The notes under the pieces are model-generated. The model ran no database searches. It was not told the DNA's origin and saw only the letters and a program-made list of their open reading frames with translations. From a bacterium (GTDB taxonomy: Bacteria; AUK180), in NCBI GenBank assembly GCA_023133295.1, contig JAGLWT010000125.1:1-51370 (forward strand): a stretch of 51,370 bases of DNA, written 5' to 3'. Made by a program: the position numbers and the translations under genes. Shown here piece by piece: positions 1-7,502 of this stretch (position 1 is the first letter of the stretch; each line of letters begins with the position of its first letter).

Positions 1-122
1 TTTTCTGTCTTCTGCGTTGCTCGTCGCTTACATACCGCGTTGGGTATGCAGCGCTCCTCGCGTCTTGAATCCGTAACAAAATAGCGTCAGCCATTATCAT
101 CGGATCTAGGAATCAGAACACT
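1..122. repeat. dispersed repeat, right part (copy A)
   Basis: These 122 bases align end to end, without gaps and with about 80-85% identity by eye, to 4963-5084. Shared blocks include the run starting TCTGTCTTCTGCGTTGCTCG and the block CGTCTTGAATCCGTAACAAA. Both copies finish with AATCAGARCACT. The left part of this copy lies outside the window. It ends immediately before a truncated methyltransferase fragment, which suggests that the element marks a rearrangement or insertion junction. Confidence 0.85.
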
Positions 123-155
123 AACTATCATGAATTCAATAGAAGCAGGGGGAGA

Positions 156-335
156 ATGGCGGGACATACGACGATCAGGATATTATATAAAATGTACAAA
201 GGAGAATGGTTCGATTATCTTTTCTTTTCACCTGAAGAGTTATCGGAATTTCTGGAGGGCACCCTCTGGAAGGTGCGGGAATTCATTTTCGGTACCGGCC
301 CTGTGTATAATGTGATACTTGAGAAAAGAAACTGA
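156..335 (+). pseudogene. C-terminal fragment of a SAM-dependent methyltransferase
   Basis: This frame, read from ATG 156 to TGA 333-335, encodes about 59 residues. They look like the extreme C-terminus of a class I SAM-dependent methyltransferase: a GHTTIRILYK strand, then WFDYLFFSPEEL, then an FLEGTLWKV helix and a final GPVYNVILEK strand. Family members of this kind end with the pattern WFDYL..S.EE...L.GT.W..K..I...GPVY..VIEK. The SAM-binding Rossmann core is missing. Going upstream, the frame runs into the dispersed repeat and hits a TGA at 66-68, so there is no intact parent gene joined to it. I read it as a dead 3' remnant cut by the repeat. The family assignment is by pattern memory and is moderately secure. 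Confidence 0.5.
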
Positions 336-362
336 AATCGGAATGAAGACAATGCCGAAATT

Positions 363-390
363 TTGCACCCGCTGACTTTTTTGATAGAAT
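363..390 (+). promoter_or_regulatory. putative sigma70-type promoter for the CsgG-like cluster
   Basis: TTGCAC (363-368), a 16-bp spacer and TAGAAT (385-390). Transcription would start near 397, directly before the GGAGG Shine-Dalgarno at 399-403. Weak -35, so only tentative. Confidence 0.35.
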
Positions 391-453
391 ATAAAAGAGG
401 AGGAGAGTATCAAACATTCTCATAAGGCAGTCATTCTTATTGCCGTTATCATT

Positions 454-1728
454 ATGACATTCTTGTCCGTATATGCTGACGATAAGGTGTCTTTGGCAGT
501 ATTTGATTTCAATGTGGTGGGACTTGATGATGAGATGGGCGTTATTCCGGCGGATTTCTTTCGCTCATACCTTTTCAAAACCGGTAAGTTTAATCTCGTT
601 TCCCGAGAGAGCATGCAGGTCATCATGGATGAGATGAAACTACAGGAATCCGGATGCACCTCCGAAGAATGTTTCGTGAAATTAGGCCAGATCCTTCTCG
701 CCCGTTATGTCCTTACGGGAAAACTTTACAAACTGGAAGAAACATATTTTCTCACCGTAAGCCTCATTAGCGTTGAGGATGCGGTGATCCTATATTCGGA
801 TAAGAGTAAGCTCGAAGATATTTATAATATCGATATAATTTGCGAAAGGATGATGGAGAAGATGATCCAGGCACTTTTTAATGTCCGTCAGCAAGTTGTC
901 GAGACATATGACTCAGGTTCTCTTCGTTACGAGGATAAAGAGGGCAGGATAACAAAAGTTATAGACAAACGGACTGTTGAGATCGATAAGGGATTGAAAC
1001 ACGGAATTTCCACAGAGACATACATTTTTCTTTGGGATCATAATGAGAAGTATGCGATCTTCAAGATCTATCAAGTGAATAAGGAAACTTCAAAAGCTTC
1101 TTTGTATACGAGATTGAAAAAAGTTTCGCCCAGCAGGAGAGATCAATATACAGTGCCGTATTCCCCGTCCCTGTGGGATTTATTGCCGAAATCCTATACT
1201 CATATTCGCCTGGATTCATTGGGACTGGTCTCGGGTATATTTGAGCTGCGCCGTCCATTTCCAAAACAGAAATATATTTCGTTCCTCTGTGAAGCCAAGG
1301 CCAGTCTTGGATTGAGGTATAAACATATTATGATAGGGACACGGCTCTATATACAGCCGTGGATTTATGCAGCCGTTCTATGTAAATATTCCGATATCAG
1401 CTTTCCAATTTATAATGAAACGGAGTTCTATTACTATACGGGAACATATTATAAACAGACTAAAACTGTCATTACTGAAGATGGTGGGCGATCTCAGAAT
1501 ATCTCTCCCGGAGTTGAATTAGGAATTAAATTGTTTTCTTCCAATGATATCAGTTTGGATTTAGGATTAAGGTATATATTTTTGAACAGAGGTATCAGAA
1601 AAGTATGTCGATATTATTCCGAATACTATGATGAATTTGGTGTATTTGAAAGACATAAACTGGACTATGAAGACAAGTATCAATATAGTTTGCTTGCGGT
1701 TTTCATAGGGATTACCTTCAAAATATGA
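454..1728 (+). CDS. CsgG/TolB-like periplasmic protein with barrel-like C-terminus, paralogue 1
   Basis: This is the first of three tandem paralogues. The N-terminal half reads as a TolB/CsgG-type nucleotide-binding-like fold: a SLAVFDF strand, an SRESMQVIMDEMK helix, the pattern ESGCTSEEC, then a YVLTGKLYKLEETYFLTV strand pair. The C-terminal ~170 residues alternate aromatic and polar residues in beta-strand fashion and end in FIGITFKI, which suggests a small beta-barrel or an outer-membrane-associated domain. ATG 454 leaves almost no signal peptide. The frame is open upstream and encodes a good signal peptide ending YA|DDK if translation begins at codon ATC 409, five bases after the GGAGG at 399-403. 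The true start is therefore probably 409. Function is unknown; a role in envelope assembly or sensing is inference. Confidence 0.8.
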   Translation: MTFLSVYADDKVSLAVFDFNVVGLDDEMGVIPADFFRSYLFKTGKFNLVSRESMQVIMDEMKLQESGCTSEECFVKLGQILLARYVLTGKLYKLEETYFLTVSLISVEDAVILYSDKSKLEDIYNIDIICERMMEKMIQALFNVRQQVVETYDSGSLRYEDKEGRITKVIDKRTVEIDKGLKHGISTETYIFLWDHNEKYAIFKIYQVNKETSKASLYTRLKKVSPSRRDQYTVPYSPSLWDLLPKSYTHIRLDSLGLVSGIFELRRPFPKQKYISFLCEAKASLGLRYKHIMIGTRLYIQPWIYAAVLCKYSDISFPIYNETEFYYYTGTYYKQTKTVITEDGGRSQNISPGVELGIKLFSSNDISLDLGLRYIFLNRGIRKVCRYYSEYYDEFGVFERHKLDYEDKYQYSLLAVFIGITFKI

Positions 1729-1752
1729 GAAAATCAATAGAATCGGCAGTAG

Positions 1753-3072
1753 ATGAGTTTTAGAATACCAACGGCAATTATCCTTATTATTATTTTTACA
1801 ATGGTGCTTCCAGCAGGATATGCCGAGGACAAACCGTCCCTCGCAGTATTTGATTTCAATGTGGTGGGACTTGATGATGAGATGGGCATTATTCCTGCGG
1901 ATTTCTTTCGCTCATACCTTTTCAAAACCGGTAAGTTTAATCTCGTTTCCCGAGAGAGCATGCAGGTCATCATGGATGAGATGAAGCTACAGGAATCCGG
2001 ATGCACCTCCGAAGAGTGTTTCGTGAAATTAGGCCAGATCCTTCTAGCCCAGTATGTCATTACGGGAAAGCTCTACAAGCTGGAGGAAACATATTTTATT
2101 ACTGTCAATTTCATCAGTGTGGCTGATGCCGTGATCCTTTATTCAGACAAGAGCAAGATCGAAGATATCTTCAATGTCGATATAGTTTGCGGCCGAATGG
2201 TGGAAAATATGATCCAGGCACTTTTTAATGTCCGTCAGCAAGTTGTCGAGACATATGACTATGCTTCACTTCGTTACGAGGATAAAGAGGGACGGGTGAC
2301 GAATGTTATAGATAAACGGAGAATCGAGATCAATAAGGGGTTGAAACACGGTGTTTCTAATGAGGTGTATCTTTACCTTTTTCGCGACAAGGAGAAATAT
2401 GCGGTATTCAAGATCTACGAAGTGAATAAGGAAACTTCAAAAGCTTCTCTGTACACGAGATTGAAAAAGATCTCTCCACAAAAAGGGGATCATTTTTTTG
2501 CGCCGCATTCCCCATCTCCGTGGGATATCTTGCCGAAATCCTATGCTCATATTCGATTAGATTCATCAGCTCTGGTATCGGGCTTATTTGAGCTACGCTG
2601 CCCATTTCCAAAGAACAAACGGATTTCGTTCTTCAGCGAAGCAAAGGTATGCGGAGATTTTAAGTACAGACATATACTGGTAGGAGCGCGGGTTTACTTT
2701 AATTCATGGCTGTATGCTGCTGTTCTATGTAAATATTCTGATATTGACTTCCCGATTAATTCTGATATTGATTGCTATTCTTGGACCGGATCATATTATA
2801 CATGGTATGAGAGATATACTCGAGAAGATCGTGGGCGATCTGTCCAGATTTCTCCCGGAATCGAATTGGGGGGTAGAATGTTTTCCTCTAAAAATGTCAG
2901 TTATGAATATGGGATAAGGTATATACTTCTGAACAGGGGGACCGAAGAGGTATCGAGATATTACAGAGAATATTATGATTCAGGAGAGTTGCAAAGGTGT
3001 GACTTGTGGTATGATAATGAATATCAATATGCCTCGTTTGTGCTTTTTATGGGGGTTACTTTTAAGATATGA
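1753..3072 (+). CDS. CsgG/TolB-like periplasmic protein with barrel-like C-terminus, paralogue 2
   Basis: 439 residues with a clear signal peptide (MSFRIPTAIILIIIF... cleaved after AGYA). It is collinear with the preceding protein. The region around the ESGCTSEEC motif is almost identical between the two even at silent sites, while the C-terminal barrel-like half is much more diverged. The stop overlaps the start of the next paralogue as ATGA, so co-translation is likely. There is no strong Shine-Dalgarno upstream, only a 24-nt gap after the preceding gene. The CsgG/TolB-like assignment rests on strand/helix pattern and the conserved Cys pair, not on a search. No curli-type partner genes (csgA, csgE, csgF) are present. 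Confidence 0.82.
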   Translation: MSFRIPTAIILIIIFTMVLPAGYAEDKPSLAVFDFNVVGLDDEMGIIPADFFRSYLFKTGKFNLVSRESMQVIMDEMKLQESGCTSEECFVKLGQILLAQYVITGKLYKLEETYFITVNFISVADAVILYSDKSKIEDIFNVDIVCGRMVENMIQALFNVRQQVVETYDYASLRYEDKEGRVTNVIDKRRIEINKGLKHGVSNEVYLYLFRDKEKYAVFKIYEVNKETSKASLYTRLKKISPQKGDHFFAPHSPSPWDILPKSYAHIRLDSSALVSGLFELRCPFPKNKRISFFSEAKVCGDFKYRHILVGARVYFNSWLYAAVLCKYSDIDFPINSDIDCYSWTGSYYTWYERYTREDRGRSVQISPGIELGGRMFSSKNVSYEYGIRYILLNRGTEEVSRYYREYYDSGELQRCDLWYDNEYQYASFVLFMGVTFKI

Positions 3073-4175
3073 AAAAATTTGTAGTTCTAACCTTTCTTTT
3101 TCTGATGATATCAGCTGTTGGTTTTTCACAAGGTCTTGCGATCCGTCCGTTCGTGGATATCGGAGCGAGTGAATTAGGAGAGCTTGTAGCCGATTACATT
3201 TCGGTTGAGTTGATAAGAAGCAGACAACTTTCAGTGATATCCCCTTCCAGTGTTTCCGCTCAATTGAAGGAAGCTAAGATCATAGAATCAGGCTGTTCCT
3301 CCGATGAGTGCAATATCGCCATCGCGGAGTTATTAGAGACAGAATATCTTGTTTTCGGAACGGTCGAAAAAAAAGAAAATGGTGATTACGCAATACTGTA
3401 TCAGCTATATAGAACTATCCGAAAAAGCGTGATCCATATGAAAGAAGTTTCAATAACCATTGATTCGATCAATGATTCAGTCAAAGATATTGCTGAGGAT
3501 ATCTTGCATTGGACCACCGGTAAACAAGTTAAATTGTTTGAACATAAGGATTATGAGAATGTTAATATAAGTGCCCTGTCTGGAAGAGTAACCGGTATTG
3601 CCGGCAAGTCTTATACGCTCAATATGGGTATGGCAAATGGTCTGAGACAGAATTCATATTTATATGTAATGGATGCGGACGAGATCGGTGCCATTATTCA
3701 GATATCTACCATACTTACAAACAGTTCTGTTGCCCGTTTAAAGAAAATCAAAATTAAAGGTTTTAAGATACAGATTGGATCACCAATATCTATTCCCGGC
3801 AAGGTAAATGAGTTCGAATTAATGGCCAGGCATAGGTGCATAATCATGTTTGATTTTACCTATTCGGGTATCGGAGCGAAATATGAATACGGGATGTACT
3901 ACAGGTGGAAGCCCTCGATAGAAATTTCAATTGGGCGGCTCTCCACTTTAGCATTAAAGTGTAATTTGTATCTGACTACCTGGTTTTCGCTACATTTTGG
4001 AGTCGGTATTTTTCATGGGGAAACCTTTACCTGTACGGTTCTTGAATACTACCCCAGTTATGTTGCAGGTATGCGGTTTTCCCAGAAGATTTTCGGGCTT
4101 GTTTTAGAGCTTGATATCAGCGGTTTTGGCCAGAATTCAGCCGTTGGTTACTACTGTGTTGGTGTGGATTTCTAA
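3069..4175 (+). CDS. CsgG/TolB-like periplasmic protein, paralogue 3 (divergent)
   Basis: 368 residues with signal peptide MKKFVVLTFLFLMISAVGFS. It keeps the same N-terminal architecture: LAIRPFVDIGA strand, SVISPSSVSAQLKEAK helix, ESGCSSDEC, and a YLVFGTVEKK strand. The rest is diverged and shorter than in its two upstream neighbours. The conserved pair of cysteines (C-x-S-x-E-C) in all three proteins may form a structural disulfide. The C-terminal ~120 residues are rich in aromatic beta-strands and end in CVGVDF, again barrel-like. Start ATG overlaps the previous stop by 4 nt. Function unknown. Confidence 0.8.
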   Translation: MKKFVVLTFLFLMISAVGFSQGLAIRPFVDIGASELGELVADYISVELIRSRQLSVISPSSVSAQLKEAKIIESGCSSDECNIAIAELLETEYLVFGTVEKKENGDYAILYQLYRTIRKSVIHMKEVSITIDSINDSVKDIAEDILHWTTGKQVKLFEHKDYENVNISALSGRVTGIAGKSYTLNMGMANGLRQNSYLYVMDADEIGAIIQISTILTNSSVARLKKIKIKGFKIQIGSPISIPGKVNEFELMARHRCIIMFDFTYSGIGAKYEYGMYYRWKPSIEISIGRLSTLALKCNLYLTTWFSLHFGVGIFHGETFTCTVLEYYPSYVAGMRFSQKIFGLVLELDISGFGQNSAVGYYCVGVDF

Positions 4176-4259
4176 GAAAAATGGTGTCAACAATCGAAGA
4201 TACAGCCGCAAAACCCACTCTAATGCGTTCTCTGAAAAAATGAAGATGCATAGAAATAT

Positions 4260-4748
4260 ATGATGAAGATATTTCCCTCTGAAAAATATGAAATGGCTAT
4301 CTCAAGGAAACAAATAGAGATTCTAATGCTCTTAAAAGATAATGTTAGTATTCAACCGAAGTGGTCATTTCTTATAAGCAGTACCACCAATCCATTTTAT
4401 GGAAAGGTTGGCGACAATGACTTTCGAATATATCGGAAAATATCCTACGGCAATTCTTTCCTTCCCATTATCAAGGGCGAAATAGTTCCAGACGGTTCAG
4501 GTATTCTAGTAAAAATTAAAATGGGACTGCATCCGATTATCCGGATATTTATGACATTCTGGCTGTCTGGTGTTGCATTGTTCTTTGTCGCTATCCATAT
4601 CTCAGCTGCATTCAGTGGGGAGACTTTGGATATAATGTTTACTCTCATTCCTCCTGTAATGTTTATTCTTGGAGTGGCATTGATGAGCATACCGTTTTAC
4701 ATTGAAGCAAAGATAGCAAAACGACTGCTTTCAGAACTCTTAATGTGA
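4260..4748 (+). CDS. small conserved-looking membrane protein
   Basis: 162 residues. The N-terminal ~85 residues are soluble and strand-rich (FYGKVGDNDFRIYRKI, then a GEIVPDGSGILVKIKM strand). Two hydrophobic helices follow, about residues 95-115 and 125-150, then a short charged tail. I recall similar unnamed proteins in other bacteria with a soluble beta domain followed by a two-helix membrane hairpin, but cannot name a family. No signal peptide. It stands alone between the CsgG-like cluster and the dispersed repeat, 84 nt after the cluster. Topology and function unproven. Confidence 0.65.
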   Translation: MMKIFPSEKYEMAISRKQIEILMLLKDNVSIQPKWSFLISSTTNPFYGKVGDNDFRIYRKISYGNSFLPIIKGEIVPDGSGILVKIKMGLHPIIRIFMTFWLSGVALFFVAIHISAAFSGETLDIMFTLIPPVMFILGVALMSIPFYIEAKIAKRLLSELLM

Positions 4749-4764
4749 TTCCTATTTCTGCACT

Positions 4765-4797
4765 AACCTCGAACCTCTAGCCTCTATCCTCTATTTT
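4765..4797. repeat. degenerate heptamer array (AACCTCN units)
   Basis: Successive 7-mers AACCTCG, AACCTCT, AGCCTCT, ATCCTCT, then ATTTTAT. The 15-mer TTCTGCACTAACCTC that opens it (4756-4770) recurs exactly at 15375-15389 in front of another AACCTCN array. Confidence 0.75.
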
Positions 4798-5084
4798 ATG
4801 AATCAGAGCACTGTGTTCTGTTTCATAAATACGATGACAATGGAATACTTTGATTTGAGTCAATTCCAACGAACAATAAGCGCGGCGTACCCTTTGTGGT
4901 CCGTAAGCGAAGATAGAGGAAGGAATTGACCAAAGATGATATTCCCTTCAGGCTGAAGCTCTTTTTCTGTCTTCTGCGTTGCTCGTCCCTTACATACCGC
5001 TGTGGGTATACGGTGTTCCTCGCGTCTTGAATCCGTAACAAAATAGCTTCAGCCATTGTTACCGTCTTTATGAATCAGAGCACT
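4795..5084. repeat. ~290-bp dispersed element bounded by 18-bp direct repeats (copy B)
   Basis: The exact 18-mer TTTATGAATCAGAGCACT occurs at 4795-4812 and at 5067-5084 and frames the element. The left end also holds an imperfect inverted repeat (ATGAATCAGAGCAC against GTGTTCTGTTTCAT, 4798-4826). The right 122 bp recur at the window start. A 77-codon minus-strand ORF (4823-5056) fills most of it, rich in Arg and Ser, with no recognisable domain and no clear Shine-Dalgarno; I treat it as non-coding repeat. The right boundary overlaps the last codons of the neighbouring minus-strand gene. No transposase is encoded, so any mobility would need help in trans. Confidence 0.75.
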
Positions 5085-5989
5085 AATTCATTGAGAATAT
5101 TAACGACATCAGAACAGCTTTCCCGGAACATCTCCCAAGTGTAATCTATTTTGAAAAGATGTTTTCGGAAGTCCTCAAATCCCTTTACGGTTTCATAGAG
5201 ATAGTGGTCGCCTTCGCATTCTTCCAATGCGGGTTTGCTGCTATATGATATCGGCTTTGACAAAAAGAGAATTGTATCGTTGATCACTTCCTTCAGTGAA
5301 AAGGAATTCTTCTGAATGCGCATCTCCTGTATCATACATCCCTTTATAGAATCCATAACATCGTCCAGCTCATAGCTCTGCCGCGAGAGCAATGAGACAT
5401 CAAAAACATGTTTCAATCTCTGGGCTTCTTTGCCTTTTCCGATGGGGATTCCCAGAGTAGCGGGTCCCATTGTGAGTAACTTATCACCGATCAGTCCGGC
5501 GATGGTCGGAACCTCAACCTGCTGATTGGAAGAGTAAATATCCAGGCATTTCACCTGCTTTACCTGGCCGGGATAGGGGGCTGGCTCCAGGACAACATCC
5601 AGCATGACAAAGGCATCCTCGGCACTTTGAAATAAGGAGTCAAAGAAAAATTTAAAAGAGATCATTGGAAGCCATGGTTTGGTCTTGTGCTGTCTGATCT
5701 CGACCTTGCTGAAAAGCTGACATTCCTTTGCTATGGATTCCGCTATCTCTATCACTTTGTCCTTGGTTGCGTCGGTTACTATATCTACATCGATGGAAAA
5801 CCTCATAGGATCTTCCAATAGTATCAAAAGAGAATTACCCCCTTTGAAGCGGTACTTCAAACCTGTTGCTGAAAGTTGCGAGACCAATTCCAAAGAGTAA
5901 ACAACGAGTTCGCAAAGCATTTTGGGCGCATGTCCGCTTTGAGACTCTATGTGTTCCTTTGTGAAGAATATTTCATTTCCGTAGATCAT
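5075..5989 (-). CDS. AbiEii/AbiGii-type nucleotidyltransferase (orphan toxin-like)
   Basis: 304 residues from the chosen start. The nucleotidyltransferase signature is visible: FKGGNSLL (residues ~48-55), then RFSIDVDI with the paired aspartates 67 and 69, and later KEAQRLKHVFDVSLL, which resembles the C-terminal motif of the AbiEii toxin family. AbiEii toxins are type IV toxins that transfer nucleotides, in known cases to tRNA. The ORF stays open to 6055, but ATG 5989 is preferred: AGAGG lies six bases before it and a TTGAAA-17-TATATT promoter sits inside the longer reading. No AbiEi-like antitoxin is adjacent. The final codons and stop lie within the dispersed repeat. It could also be a non-toxin member of the superfamily. 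Confidence 0.72.
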   Translation of the reverse strand: MIYGNEIFFTKEHIESQSGHAPKMLCELVVYSLELVSQLSATGLKYRFKGGNSLLILLEDPMRFSIDVDIVTDATKDKVIEIAESIAKECQLFSKVEIRQHKTKPWLPMISFKFFFDSLFQSAEDAFVMLDVVLEPAPYPGQVKQVKCLDIYSSNQQVEVPTIAGLIGDKLLTMGPATLGIPIGKGKEAQRLKHVFDVSLLSRQSYELDDVMDSIKGCMIQEMRIQKNSFSLKEVINDTILFLSKPISYSSKPALEECEGDHYLYETVKGFEDFRKHLFKIDYTWEMFRESCSDVVNILNELVL

Positions 5990-6008
5990 ATCAAACCTCT
6001 CATGGAAG

Positions 6009-6037
6009 AATATAACAAAGTTCATCGGTTTTTTCAA
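6009..6037 (-). promoter_or_regulatory. promoter of the AbiEii-like gene
   Basis: On the minus strand TTGAAA (6037-6032), exactly 17 bp, TATATT (6014-6009). It is followed by a short leader with AGAGG and ATG 5989. This arrangement decides the start codon. Confidence 0.6.
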
Positions 6038-6117
6038 GAAATCGCTTCGCGTCACCTACAAAACATCGCGTGAAATTTCCGTATCCGGCATTATGATTCT
6101 ACCCTTTTGTTAACTTT

Positions 6118-6133
6118 GTGAACCACCGTCCCC
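6118..6133. repeat. short dispersed motif, ACCGTCCCC type
   Basis: GTGAACCACCGTCCCC. A 15/16 match is found at 30314-30329, and a related CAACCACCGTACC lies in the inverted repeat at 27644-27667. It resembles half of REP-like palindromes, but no REP-associated transposase is in the window. Confidence 0.45.
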
Positions 6134-6144
6134 AATTTTCCGCT

Positions 6145-6172
6145 TTGAAATTTTAATAGTTTTGAGTATAAT
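6145..6172 (+). promoter_or_regulatory. promoter of queE-queC-glnA
   Basis: TTGAAA (6145-6150), 16-bp spacer, TATAAT (6167-6172). Because the -10 box covers or follows the upstream in-frame TTG 6162 and ATG 6171, translation must start further down, at ATG 6192, leaving a leader of only about 12 nt without a visible Shine-Dalgarno. Confidence 0.7.
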
Positions 6173-6191
6173 GAATTATTCAAACAATATT

Positions 6192-6809
6192 ATGAAGATT
6201 ACGGAAACCTTTTCCTCAATTCAGGGTGAAGGCCCCGAAATAGGCGCTAATGTGTTCTTTATCCGGCTATCCGGCTGTAATGTGAGATGTGAGTATTGCG
6301 ATACCGAGTACGCACTTGAGGGCGGAGAAGAAGTCAGCATTGAAACGCTTGCGCAGAAGATAAGAGCTGCCGGAGCTCCGGTTGTGCTGACCGGCGGCGA
6401 ACCACTCATTCAAAAAGATGAGATCATGAAATTGATCGGGATGCTTCCTGAAATAGATTTTGAGATACAGACTAATGGCACCCTCGAGATATTTGACGCT
6501 GAGAATGTCCGATGGGCGATCGATATCAAGACCCCATCTACCGGCATTGATTTTGAGATCGGAAATCTCGATAAGCTTACAAAAAAGGATTGGATAAATA
6601 TCGTTGTGGTTACCACGGATGATCTCCGCTGGGCTTTTAAATATATCGGAGAAAGTATTCCTGAACATTTATTAGTATATATTACCCCTGCATGGGGGAA
6701 AATGGACTCCCGCGTGATCTGGGATGCGCTTGTTGAAAAAGGTGATGTCAGAACAAAAATGGGAATTCAAATGCATAAATATATTTGGGGAGAAGAAAGA
6801 AGAAGATGA
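6192..6809 (+). CDS. queE: 7-carboxy-7-deazaguanine synthase (QueE)
   Basis: 205 residues. QueE is the radical-SAM enzyme that contracts 6-carboxytetrahydropterin to 7-carboxy-7-deazaguanine in preQ0/queuosine synthesis. The start MKITETFSSIQGEG is typical of the family, the [4Fe-4S] cluster motif CxxxCxxC is C29, C33, C36, and VVLTGGEPL is the usual GGEP SAM-binding element. ATG 6192 is chosen because the promoter -10 box lies over the earlier in-frame starts. The stop overlaps the queC start as ATGA. queD and queF are not in the window, so the other pathway steps must be encoded elsewhere. Confidence 0.92.
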   Translation: MKITETFSSIQGEGPEIGANVFFIRLSGCNVRCEYCDTEYALEGGEEVSIETLAQKIRAAGAPVVLTGGEPLIQKDEIMKLIGMLPEIDFEIQTNGTLEIFDAENVRWAIDIKTPSTGIDFEIGNLDKLTKKDWINIVVVTTDDLRWAFKYIGESIPEHLLVYITPAWGKMDSRVIWDALVEKGDVRTKMGIQMHKYIWGEERRR

Positions 6810-7489
6810 AAAGAGCAGTAGTTGTCCTCTCCGGAGGAATGGATTCCGCGCTTGCCGCGGCAATCGCGAAAGAGCAGGGATATGAAATATTTACACTGCA
6901 TTTGAATTACGGTCAATTGACACAAAAAAGGGAATTGAAAGCATTCTATGACATATCCCATCACTTCAATGCGGCTGGGCGGCAGGTGATCGATACGGGA
7001 TTTTTCACACAACTTGGCGGAAGCTCTCTGATAGGTGACGGCAAGATCGACATGTTTGACAACTTGCCGGATGACATAGGTGAGCGCGGGAAGAATGATA
7101 TTCCCAAAACCTATGTCCCTTTTAGAAATGGATTTATAATCTCTCTGGCGGCCGCATGGGGAGAGTTGATAGATGTGCAGACGATATTTATCGGTGTTGT
7201 GGAAGAGGACTCTTCCGGATATCCGGACTGCAGAAAAGAGTTCTACAAATACCTGAGTCCCGCCCTAGCCGCCGGCACCGCCAACGGGATAACAGTTTCC
7301 ACACCATTACTTGAGATGAGCAAAAAGCAGATCGTGCAGCAGGGGGAATTGTTGAAGCTCCCCTTTGAATTGACATGGTCTTGTTATACGAGAGAAGATA
7401 TTCCCTGCGGAACATGCGAGTCATGCCTGTTGAGGGCAAGGGGATTTAACGAAGCGGGAATAAAAGATCCCTTGCTGGAAAATAAATAA
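6806..7489 (+). CDS. queC: 7-cyano-7-deazaguanine synthase (QueC)
   Basis: 227 residues. QueC uses ATP and ammonia to convert 7-carboxy-7-deazaguanine to preQ0. The PP-loop motif SGGMDS is at residues 9-14, followed by the LHLNYGQ segment. The C-terminal zinc site is visible as a cysteine series in SCYTREDIPCGTCESC, and TYVPFRN is another family signature. The start overlaps the queE stop by 4 nt after a purine-rich AGAAGAAAGAAGA stretch. An earlier in-frame start at 6785 would add MGRRKKK, but the overlap position is the natural one. A glutamine synthetase follows 13 nt downstream. Confidence 0.93.
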   Translation: MKRAVVVLSGGMDSALAAAIAKEQGYEIFTLHLNYGQLTQKRELKAFYDISHHFNAAGRQVIDTGFFTQLGGSSLIGDGKIDMFDNLPDDIGERGKNDIPKTYVPFRNGFIISLAAAWGELIDVQTIFIGVVEEDSSGYPDCRKEFYKYLSPALAAGTANGITVSTPLLEMSKKQIVQQGELLKLPFELTWSCYTREDIPCGTCESCLLRARGFNEAGIKDPLLENK

Positions 7490-7502
7490 TTATGGGGGCT
7501 AT

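Noticed and set aside
4823..5056. 77-codon minus-strand ORF
   Set aside because: Contained wholly in the dispersed element, Arg/Ser-rich, no domain and no Shine-Dalgarno.
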